DNA of 64,000 bases, taken from assembly GCA_943737045.1 (NCBI GenBank), contig CALSFV010000219.1, positions 868,001 through 932,000 of the forward strand, in the 5' to 3' direction. Source of the stretch: Parapristionchus giblindavisi (lineage: Eukaryota > Nematoda > Chromadorea > Rhabditida > Diplogasteridae). The notes below the pieces were generated by a model. The model made no database searches. It saw only the letters and a list, made by a program, of their open reading frames with translations, and was not told the DNA's origin. Positions 12,310 through 23,547 of the stretch are shown here, one piece after another. Every line of letters starts with the position of its first letter. Positions within the stretch are counted from its first letter, which is position 1. A program made the translations under genes and the position numbers.

Positions 12310-14556
12310 AACTGAAGTGTAGATTATTCAGAATTTTTTGCTCCTTCACGTGGTATATGCTACGGTAAGTTTAGATAAAATATTGGCGTGTCACGAATTC
12401 TTTAATGCTAAAAATGCATGGTTCAATGTTGTTAATTCGGCTGAAGTGGCCGTTGTTCAACATGGGAACGTGCAAAATACTCAGAATTTTTTGCTCTTTC
12501 GTTTGGTATATGACACGCTGGGTCTAGCCGAAAATTTTTCATGTGAGGTATTCTTTTGCTCTTATCAGAGTGAAAGCTACTTTTGTACTTTGGGCATTGT
12601 GGAATCAACACAAGATTACAGTTTGACATGAACTGAAGTGTAGATTATTCAGAATTTTTTGCTCTTTAACGTGGTATATGCTACGATAAGTTTCGATAAA
12701 GCATTGACATGTCACGAATTCTTTATTGCCAAAAATGCATAATTCAATTTTGTTAATTCGGCTTAAGTGCCCGTTGTTCAACATGGGAACGAGCAAAATA
12801 CTCAGAATTTTTTGCTCTTTCGTTTGGTATATGACACGCTGGGTCTAGCAGAAAATATTTCATGTCAGGTATTGTTTTGGTCTTATCAGAGTGAAAGCTA
12901 CTTTTGTACTTTGGGCATTGTGGAATCAACACAAGGTTACAGTTTGACATGAACTGAAGTGTAGATTATTCAGAATTTTTTGCTCTTTCACGTGGTATAT
13001 GCTACGATAAGTTTAGATTAAATATTGGCGTGTCACGAATTCTTTAATGCTAAAAATGCATGGTTCAATGTTGTTAATTCGGCTGGAGCGGCCGTTGTTC
13101 AACATGGAACGTTGCAAAATACTCAGAATTTTTTGCTCTTTCGTTTGGTATATGACACGCTGGGTCTAGCCGAAAATTTTTCATGTGAGGTATTCTTTTG
13201 CTCTTATCAGAGTGAAAGCTACTTTTGTACTTTGGGCATTGTGGAATCAACACAAGATTACAGTTTGACATGAACTGAAGTGTAGATTATTCAGAATTTT
13301 TTGCTCTTTAACGTGGTATATGCTACGATAAGTTTCGATAAAGCATTGACATGTCACGAATTCTTTATTGCCAAAAATGCATAATTCAATTTTGTTAATT
13401 CGGCTTAAGTGCCCGTTGTTCAACATGGGAACGAGCAAAATACTCAGAATTTTTTGCTCTTTCGTTTGGTATATGACACGCTGGGTCTAGCAGAAAATAT
13501 TTCATGTCAGGTATTGTTTTGGTCTTATCAGAGTGAAAGCTACTTTTGTACTTTGGGCATTGTGGAATCAACACAAGGTTACAGTTTGACATGAACTGAA
13601 GTGTAGATTATTCAGAATTTTTTGCTCTTTCACGTGGTATATGCTACGATAAGTTTAGATTAAATATTGGCGTGTCACGAATTCTTTAATGCTAAAAATG
13701 CATGGTTCAATGTTGTTAATTCGGCTGGAGCGGCCGTTGTTCAACATGGAACGTTGCAAAATACTCAGAATTTTTTGCTCTTTCGTTTGGTATATGACAC
13801 GCTGGGTCTAGCAGAAATTTTTTCATGTGAGGTATTCTTTTGCTCTTATCAGAGTGAAAGCTACTTTTGTACTTTGGGCATTGTGGAATCAACACAAGAT
13901 TACAGTTTGACATGAACTGAAGTGTAGATTATTCAGAATTTTTTGCTCCTTCACGTGGTATATGCTACGGTAAGTTTAGATAAAATATTGGCGTGTCACG
14001 AATTCTTTAATGCTAAAAATGCATGGTTCAATGTTGTTAATTCGGCTGAAGTGGCCGTTGTTCAACATGGGAACGTGCAAAATACTCAGAATTTTTTGCT
14101 CTTTCGTTTGGTATATGACACGCTGGGTCTAGCCGAAAATTTTTCATGTGAGGTATTCTTTTGCTCTTATCAGAGTGAAAGCTACTTTTGTACTTTGGGC
14201 ATTGTGGAATCAACACAAGATTACAGTTTGACATGAACTGAAGTGTAGATTATTCAGAATTTTTTGCTCTTTCACGTGGTATATGCTACGATAAGTTTAG
14301 ATTAAATATTGGCGTGTCACGAATTCTTTAATGCTAAAAATGCATGGTTCAATGTTGTTAATTCGGCTGAAGTGGCCGTTGTTCAACATGGGAACGTGCA
14401 AAATACTCAGTATTTTTTGCTCTTTCGTTTGGTATATGACACGCTGGGTCTAGCCGAAAATTTTTCATGTGAGGTATTCTTTTGCTCTTATCAGAGTGAA
14501 AGCTACTTTTGTACTTTGGGCATTGTGGAATCAACACAAGATTACAGTTTGACATG

Positions 14557-14835
14557 AACTGAAGTGTAGATTATTCAGAATTTTTTGCTCTTTCACGTGG
14601 TATATGCTACGATAAGTTTAGATTAGTTCAATGTTGTTAATTCGGCTGGAGCGGCCGTTGTTCAACATGGAACGTTGCAAAATACTCAGAATTTTTTGCT
14701 CTTTCGTTTGGTATATGACACGCTGGGTCTAGCAGAAAATTTTTCATGTGAGGTATTCTTTTGCTCTTATCAGAGTGAAAGCTACTTTTGTACTTTGGGC
14801 ATTGTGGAATCAACACAAGATTACAGTTTGACATG
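14557..14835. repeat. Short 279-bp monomer with 42-bp deletion
   Basis: Deletion junction at 14625/14626. This is the counterpart of 12031 at +2,526 bp and of 5653 at +8,904 bp, and so the start of the second copy of an eight-monomer block. Confidence 0.9.
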
Positions 14836-17800
14836 AACTGAAGTGTAGATTATTCAGAATTTTTTGCTCCTTCACGTGGTATATGCTACGGTAAGTTTAG
14901 ATAAAATATTGGCGTGTCACGAATTCTTTAATGCTAAAAATGCATGGTTCAATGTTGTTAATTCGGCTGAAGTGGCCGTTGTTCAACATGGGAACGTGCA
15001 AAATACTCAGAATTTTTTGCTCTTTCGTTTGGTATATGACACGCTGGGTCTAGCCGAAAATTTTTCATGTGAGGTATTCTTTTGCTCTTATCAGAGTGAA
15101 AGCTACTTTTGTACTTTGGGCATTGTGGAATCAACACAAGATTACAGTTTGACATGAACTGAAGTGTAGATTATTCAGAATTTTTTGCTCTTTAACGTGG
15201 TATATGCTACGATAAGTTTCGATAAAGCATTGACATGTCACGAATTCTTTATTGCCAAAAATGCATAATTCAATTTTGTTAATTCGGCTTAAGTGCCCGT
15301 TGTTCAACATGGGAACGAGCAAAATACTCAGAATTTTTTGCTCTTTCGTTTGGTATATGACACGCTGGGTCTAGCAGAAAATATTTCATGTCAGGTATTG
15401 TTTTGGTCTTATCAGAGTGAAAGCTACTTTTGTACTTTGGGCATTGTGGAATCAACACAAGGTTACAGTTTGACATGAACTGAAGTGTAGATTATTCAGA
15501 ATTTTTTGCTCTTTCACGTGGTATATGCTACGATAAGTTTAGATTAAATATTGGCGTGTCACGAATTCTTTAATGCTAAAAATGCATGGTTCAATGTTGT
15601 TAATTCGGCTGGAGCGGCCGTTGTTCAACATGGAACGTTGCAAAATACTCAGAATTTTTTGCTCTTTCGTTTGGTATATGACACGCTGGGTCTAGCCGAA
15701 AATTTTTCATGTGAGGTATTCTTTTGCTCTTATCAGAGTGAAAGCTACTTTTGTACTTTGGGCATTGTGGAATCAACACAAGATTACAGTTTGACATGAA
15801 CTGAAGTGTAGATTATTCAGAATTTTTTGCTCTTTAACGTGGTATATGCTACGATAAGTTTCGATAAAGCATTGACATGTCACGAATTCTTTATTGCCAA
15901 AAATGCATAATTCAATTTTGTTAATTCGGCTTAAGTGCCCGTTGTTCAACATGGGAACGAGCAAAATACTCAGAATTTTTTGCTCTTTCGTTTGGTATAT
16001 GACACGCTGGGTCTAGCAGAAAATATTTCATGTCAGGTATTGTTTTGGTCTTATCAGAGTGAAAGCTACTTTTGTACTTTGGGCATTGTGGAATCAACAC
16101 AAGGTTACAGTTTGACATGAACTGAAGTGTAGATTATTCAGAATTTTTTGCTCTTTCACGTGGTATATGCTACGATAAGTTTAGATTAAATATTGGCGTG
16201 TCACGAATTCTTTAATGCTAAAAATGCATGGTTCAATGTTGTTAATTCGGCTGGAGCGGCCGTTGTTCAACATGGAACGTTGCAAAATACTCAGAATTTT
16301 TTGCTCTTTCGTTTGGTATATGACACGCTGGGTCTAGCAGAAATTTTTTCATGTGAGGTATTCTTTTGCTCTTATCAGAGTGAAAGCTACTTTTGTACTT
16401 TGGGCATTGTGGAATCAACACAAGATTACAGTTTGACATGAACTGAAGTGTAGATTATTCAGAATTTTTTGCTCCTTCACGTGGTATATGCTACGGTAAG
16501 TTTAGATAAAATATTGGCGTGTCACGAATTCTTTAATGCTAAAAATGCATGGTTCAATGTTGTTAATTCGGCTGAAGTGGCCGTTGTTCAACATGGGAAC
16601 GTGCAAAATACTCAGAATTTTTTGCTCTTTCGTTTGGTATATGACACGCTGGGTCTAGCCGAAAATTTTTCATGTGAGGTATTCTTTTGCTCTTATCAGA
16701 GTGAAAGCTACTTTTGTACTTTGGGCATTGTGGAATCAACACAAGATTACAGTTTGACATGAACTGAAGTGTAGATTATTCAGAATTTTTTGCTCTTTCA
16801 CGTGGTATATGCTACGATAAGTTTAGATTAAATATTGGCGTGTCACGAATTCTTTAATGCTAAAAATGCATGGTTCAATGTTGTTAATTCGGCTGGAGCG
16901 GCCGTTGTTCAACATGGGAACGTGCAAAATACTCAGAGTTTTGTGCTCTTTCGTTTGGTATATGACACGCTGGGTCTAGCCGAAAATTTTTCATGTGAGG
17001 TATTCTTTTGCTCTTATCAGAGTGAAAGCTACTTTTGTACTTTGGGCATTGTGGAATCAACACAAGATTACAGTTTGACATGAACTGAAGTGTAGATTAT
17101 TCAGAATTTTTTGCTCTTTAACGTGGTATATGCTACGATAAGTTTCGATAAAGCATTGACATGTCACGAATTCTTTATTGCCAAAAATGCATAATTCAAT
17201 TTTGTTAATTCGGCTTAAGTGCCCGTTGTTCAACATGGGAACGAGCAAAATACTCAGAATTTTTTGCTCTTTCGTTTGGTATATGACACGCTGGGTCTAG
17301 CAGAAAATATTTCATGTCAGGTATTGTTTTGGTCTTATCAGAGTGAAAGCTACTTTTGTACTTTGGGCATTGTGGAATCAACACAAGGTTACAGTTTGAC
17401 ATGAACTGAAGTGTAGATTATTCAGAATTTTTTGCTCTTTCACGTGGTATATGCTACGATAAGTTTAGATTAAATATTGGCGTGTCACGAATTCTTTAAT
17501 GCTAAAAATGCATGGTTCAATGTTGTTAATTCGGCTGGAGCGGCCGTTGTTCAACATGGAACGTTGCAAAATACTCAGAATTTTTTGCTCTTTCGTTTGG
17601 TATATGACACGCTGGGTCTAGCAGAAAATTTTTCATGTGAGGTATTCTTTTGCTCTTATCAGAGTGAAAGCTACTTTTGTACTTTGGGCATTGTGGAATC
17701 AACACAAGATTACAGTTTGACATGAACTGAAGTGTAGATTATTCAGAATTTTTTGCTCCTTCACGTGGTATATGCTACGGTAAGTTTAGATAAAATATTG

Positions 17801-18366
17801 GCGTGTCACGAATTCTTTAATGCTAAAAATGCATGGTTCAATGTTGTTAATTCGGCTGAAGTGGCCGTTGTTCAACATGGAACGTTGCAAAATACTCAGA
17901 ATTTTTTGCTCTTTCGTTTGGTATATGACACGCTGGGTCTAGCAGAAAATTTTTCATGTGAGGTATTCTTTTGCTCTTATCAGAGTGAAAGCTACTTTTG
18001 TACTTTGGGCATTGTGGAATCAACACAAGATTACAGTTTGACATGAACTGAAGTGTAGATTATTCAGAATTTTTTGCTCCTTCACGTGGTATATGCTACG
18101 GTAAGTTTAGATAAAATATTGGCGTGTCACGAATTCTTTAATGCTAAAAATGCATGGTTCAATGTTGTTAATTCGGCTGAAGTGGCCGTTGTTCAACATG
18201 GGAACGTGCAAAATACTCAGAATTTTTTGCTCTTTCGTTTGGTATATGACACGCTGGGTCTAGCCGAAAATTTTTCATGTGAGGTATTCTTTTGCTCTTA
18301 TCAGAGTGAAAGCTACTTTTGTACTTTGGGCATTGTGGAATCAACACAAGATTACAGTTTGACATG

Positions 18367-21300
18367 AACTGAAGTGTAGATTATTCAGAATTTTTTGCTC
18401 TTTAACGTGGTATATGCTACGATAAGTTTCGATAAAGCATTGACATGTCACGAATTCTTTATTGCCAAAAATGCATAATTCAATTTTGTTAATTCGGCTT
18501 AAGTGCCCGTTGTTCAACATGGGAACGAGCAAAATACTCAGAATTTTTTGCTCTTTCGTTTGGTATATGACACGCTGGGTCTAGCAGAAAATATTTCATG
18601 TCAGGTATTGTTTTGGTCTTATCAGAGTGAAAGCTACTTTTGTACTTTGGGCATTGTGGAATCAACACAAGGTTACAGTTTGACATGAACTGAAGTGTAG
18701 ATTATTCAGAATTTTTTGCTCTTTCACGTGGTATATGCTACGATAAGTTTAGATTAAATATTGGCGTGTCACGAATTCTTTAATGCTAAAAATGCATGGT
18801 TCAATGTTGTTAATTCGGCTGGAGCGGCCGTTGTTCAACATGGAACGTTGCAAAATACTCAGAATTTTTTGCTCTTTCGTTTGGTATATGACACGCTGGG
18901 TCTAGCAGAAAATTTTTCATGTGAGGTATTCTTTTGCTCTTATCAGAGTGAAAGCTACTTTTGTAATTTGGGCATTGTGGAATCAACACAAGATTACAGT
19001 TTGACATGAACTGAAGTGTAGATTATTCAGAATTTTTTGCTCCTTCACGTGGTATATGCTACGGTAAGTTTAGATAAAATATTGGCGTGTCACGAATTCT
19101 TTAATGCTAAAAATGCATGGTTCAATGTTGTTAATTCGGCTGAAGTGGCCGTTGTTCAACATGGGAACGTGCAAAATACTCAGAATTTTTTGCTCTTTCG
19201 TTTGGTATATGACACGCTGGGTCTAGCCGAAAATTTTTCATGTGAGGTATTCTTTTGCTCTTATCAGAGTGAAAGCTACTTTTGTACTTTGGGCATTGTG
19301 GAATCAACACAAGATTACAGTTTGACATGAACTGAAGTGTAGATTATTCAGAATTTTTTGCTCTTTCACGTGGTATATGCTACGATAAGTTTAGATTAAA
19401 TATTGGCGTGTCACGAATTCTTTAATGCTAAAAATGCATGGTTCAATGTTGTTAATTCGGCTGGAGCGGCCGTTGTTCAACATGGGAACGTGCAAAATAC
19501 TCAGAGTTTTGTGCTCTTTCGTTTGGTATATGACACGCTGGGTCTAGCCGAAAATTTTTCATGTGAGGTATTCTTTTGCTCTTATCAGAGTGAAAGCTAC
19601 TTTTGTACTTTGGGCATTGTGGAATCAACACAAGATTACAGTTTGACATGAACTGAAGTGTAGATTATTCAGAATTTTTTGCTCTTTAACGTGGTATATG
19701 CTACGATAAGTTTCGATAAAGCATTGACATGTCACGAATTCTTTATTGCCAAAAATGCATAATTCAATTTTGTTAATTCGGCTTAAGTGCCCGTTGTTCA
19801 ACATGGGAACGAGCAAAATACTCAGAATTTTTTGCTCTTTCGTTTGGTATATGACACGCTGGGTCTATCAGAAAATATTTCATGTCAGGTATTGTTTTGG
19901 TCTTATCAGAGTGGTATATGACTCTTTCGTTTGGTATATGACACGCTGGGTCTATCAGAAAATATTTCATGTCAGGTATTGTTTTGGTCTTATCAGAGTG
20001 AAAGCTACTTTTGTACTTTGGGCATTGTGGAATCAACACAAGGTTACAGTTTGACATGAACTGAAGTGTAGATTATTCAGAATTTTTTGCTCCTTCACGT
20101 GGTATATGCTACGGTAAGTTTAGATAAAATATTGGCGTGTCACGAATTCTTTAATGCTAAAAATGCATGGTTCAATGTTGTTAATTCGGCTGAAGTGGCC
20201 GTTGTTCAACATGGGAACGTGCAAAATACTCAGAATTTTTTGCTCTTTCGTTTGGTATATGACACGCTGGGTCTAGCCGAAAATTTTTCATGTGAGGTAT
20301 TCTTTTGCTCTTATCAGAGTGAAAGCTACTTTTGTACTTTGGGCATTGTGGAATCAACACAAGATTACAGTTTGACATGAACTGAAGTGTAGATTATTCA
20401 GAATTTTTTGCTCTTTAACGTGGTATATGCTACGATAAGTTTCGATAAAGCATTGACATGTCACGAATTCTTTATTGCCAAAAATGCATAATTCAATTTT
20501 GTTAATTCGGCTTAAGTGCCCGTTGTTCAACATGGGAACGAGCAAAATACTCAGAATTTTTTGCTCTTTCGTTTGGTATATGACACGCTGGGTCTAGCAG
20601 AAAATATTTCATGTCAGGTATTGTTTTGGTCTTATCAGAGTGAAAGCTACTTTTGTACTTTGGGCATTGTGGAATCAACACAAGGTTACAGTTTGACATG
20701 AACTGAAGTGTAGATTATTCAGAATTTTTTGCTCTTTCACGTGGTATATGCTACGATAAGTTTAGATTAAATATTGGCGTGTCACGAATTCTTTAATGCT
20801 AAAAATGCATGGTTCAATGTTGTTAATTCGGCTGGAGCGGCCGTTGTTCAACATGGAACGTTGCAAAATACTCAGAATTTTTTGCTCTTTCGTTTGGTAT
20901 ATGACACGCTGGGTCTAGCAGAAAATTTTTCATGTGAGGTATTCTTTTGCTCTTATCAGAGTGAAAGCTACTTTTGTAATTTGGGCATTGTGGAATCAAC
21001 ACAAGATTACAGTTTGACATGAACTGAAGTGTAGATTATTCAGAATTTTTTGCTCCTTCACGTGGTATATGCTACGGTAAGTTTAGATAAAATATTGGCG
21101 TGTCACGAATTCTTTAATGCTAAAAATGCATGGTTCAATGTTGTTAATTCGGCTGAAGTGGCCGTTGTTCAACATGGGAACGTGCAAAATACTCAGAATT
21201 TTTTGCTCTTTCGTTTGGTATATGACACGCTGGGTCTAGCCGAAAATTTTTCATGTGAGGTATTCTTTTGCTCTTATCAGAGTGAAAGCTACTTTTGTAC

Positions 21301-21984
21301 TTTGGGCATTGTGGAATCAACACAAGATTACAGTTTGACATGAACTGAAGTGTAGATTATTCAGAATTTTTTGCTCTTTCACGTGGTATATGCTACGATA
21401 AGTTTAGATTAAATATTGGCGTGTCACGAATTCTTTAATGCTAAAAATGCATGGTTCAATGTTGTTAATTCGGCTGGAGCGGCCGTTGTTCAACATGGGA
21501 ACGTGCAAAATACTCAGAGTTTTGTGCTCTTTCGTTTGGTATATGACACGCTGGGTCTAGCCGAAAATTTTTCATGTGAGGTATTCTTTTGCTCTTATCA
21601 GAGTGAAAGCTACTTTTGTACTTTGGGCATTGTGGAATCAACACAAGATTACAGTTTGACATGAACTGAAGTGTAGATTATTCAGAATTTTTTGCTCTTT
21701 AACGTGGTATATGCTACGATAAGTTTCGATAAAGCATTGACATGTCACGAATTCTTTATTGCCAAAAATGCATAATTCAATTTTGTTAATTCGGCTTAAG
21801 TGCCCGTTGTTCAACATGGGAACGAGCAAAATACTCAGAATTTTTTGCTCTTTCGTTTGGTATATGACACGCTGGGTCTATCAGAAAATATTTCATGTCA
21901 GGTATTGTTTTGGTCTTATCAGAGTGAAAGCTACTTTTGTACTTTGGGCATTGTGGAATCAACACAAGGTTACAGTTTGACATG
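18367..21984. repeat. Six-monomer higher-order repeat (C-A-B-D-C-B)
   Basis: The order C, A(tgtaatttggg), B, D, C, B at 18367-20379 restarts at 20380. The first copy is 2,013 bp, that is six monomers plus an 87-bp internal duplication in its fifth unit. The C units near 19773 and 21786 share gtctatcag in place of gtctagcag, confirming recent common origin. Confidence 0.75.
19835..20008. repeat. 87-bp internal duplication in a C monomer
   Basis: The stretch beginning ctctttcgtttgg at 19835 starts again at 19922, 87 bp later. The first copy breaks off after cagagtg at 19913 and is joined to the second by gtatatga. That 8-bp filler matches the ggtatatga motif found in both halves of the monomer, so the junction looks like a templated switch rather than simple slippage. 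The unit is 408 bp long. Confidence 0.85.
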
Positions 21985-23268
21985 AACTGAAGTGTAGATT
22001 ATTCAGAATTTTTTGCTCTTTCACGTGGTATATGCTACGATAAGTTTAGATTAAATATTGGCGTGTCACGAATTCTTTAATGCTAAAAATGCATGGTTCA
22101 ATGTTGTTAATTCGGCTGAAGTGGCCGTTGTTCAACATGGGAACGTGCAAAATACTCAGAATTTTTTGCTCTTTCGTTTGGTATATGACACGCTGGGTCT
22201 AGCCGAAAATTTTTCATGTGAGGTATTCTTTTGCTCTTATCAGAGTGAAAGCTACTTTTGTACTTTGGGCATTGTGGAATCAACACAAGATTACAGTTTG
22301 ACATGAACTGAAGTGTAGATTATTCAGAATTTTTTGCTCCTTCACGTGGTATATGCTACGGTATGTTTAGATAAAATATTGGCGTGTCACGAATTCTTTA
22401 ATGCTAAAAATGCATGGTTCAATGTTGTTAATTCGGCTGAAGTGGCCGTTGTTCAACATGGGAACGTGCAAAATACTCAGAATTTTTTGCTCTTTCGTTT
22501 GGTATATGACACGCTGGGTCTAGCCGAAAATTTTTCATGTGAGGTATTCTTTTGCTCTTATCAGAGTGAAAGCTACTTTTGTACTTTGGGCATTGTGGAA
22601 TCAACACAAGATTACAGTTTGACATGAACTGAAGTGTAGATTATTCAGAATTTTTTGCTCTTTCACGTGGTATATGCTACGATAAGTTTAGATTAAATAT
22701 TGGCGTGTCACGAATTCTTTAATGCTAAAAATGCATGGTTCAATGTTGTTAATTCGGCTGAAGTGGCCGTTGTTCAACATGGGAACGTGCAAAATACTCA
22801 GAATTTTTTGCTCTTTCGTTTGGTATATGACACGCTGGGTCTAGCCGAACATTTTTCATGTGAGGTATTCTTTTGCTCTTATCAGAGTGAAAGCTACTTT
22901 TATACTTTGGGCATTGTGGAATCAACACAAGATTACAGTTTGACATGAACTGAAGTGTAGATTATTCAGAATTTTTTGCTCTTTCACGTGGTATATGCTA
23001 CGATAAGTTTCGATAAAGCATTGACATGTCACGAATTCTTTATTGCCAAAAATGCATAATTCAATTTTGTTAATTCGGCTGAAGTGCCCGTTGTTCAACA
23101 TGGGAACGAGCAAAATACTCAGAATTTTTTGCTCTTTCGTTTGGTATATGACACGCTGGGTCTAGCAGAAAATTTTTCATGTGAGGTATTCTTTTGCTCT
23201 TATCAGAGTGAAAGCTACTTTTGTACTTTGGGCATTGTGGAATCAACACAAGATTACAGTTTGACATG

Positions 23269-23547
23269 AACTGAAGTGTAGATTATTCAGAATTTTTTGC
23301 TCTTTCACGTGGTATATGCTACGATAAGTTTAGATTAGTTCAATGTTGTTAATTCGGCTGGAGCGGCCGTTGTTCAACATGGAACGTTGCAAAATACTCA
23401 GAATTTTTTGCTCTTTCGTTTGGTATATGACACGCTGGGTCTAGCAGAAAATTTTTCATGTGAGGTATTCTTTTGCTCTTATCAGAGTGAAAGCTACTTT
23501 TGTACTTTGGGCATTGTGGAATCAACACAAGATTACAGTTTGACATG
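23269..23547. repeat. Short 279-bp monomer with 42-bp deletion
   Basis: Deletion junction at 23337/23338. This is the last short unit in the window; none occurs in the remaining ~40 kb of satellite, so the variant has spread only within the left part of the visible array. Confidence 0.9.

Larger units (their letters stand above)
4369..14236. repeat. Segmental duplication, offset 6,378 bp
   Basis: The class order C, A, B, B, short A, B, C, A', C, A(cagaaatttttt), B at 4369-7858 repeats at 10747-14236. The offset of 6,378 bp equals 19 full and one short monomer. The rare A variant with cagaaatttttt sits at 7436 in the first copy and at the matching place in the second. Correspondence stops after the last B unit. 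Confidence 0.8.
12031..17082. repeat. 2,526-bp eight-monomer higher-order repeat
   Basis: Two adjacent copies (12031-14556 and 14557-17082) of short A, B, C, A', C, A(cagaaatttttt), B, B/D. The last monomer is B in the first copy and D in the second. A third copy of the same block lies at 5653-8178. This is the longest clear local period in the left segment. Confidence 0.85.
5011..19772. repeat. Segmental duplication, offset 8,904 bp
   Basis: Monomers across 5011-10868 match those across 13915-19772 in order and in rare markers. The markers are the cagaaatttttt A unit, the B/A hybrid (gaagtggcc with ggaacgttgc) at 8821 and 17725, and the A unit reading tgtaatttggg near 10058 and 18962. The second copy adds private changes (cagtattttttgc near 14410, an 87-bp duplication near 19.9 kb). 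It is therefore probably the derived copy, or both have drifted since. Confidence 0.8.
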
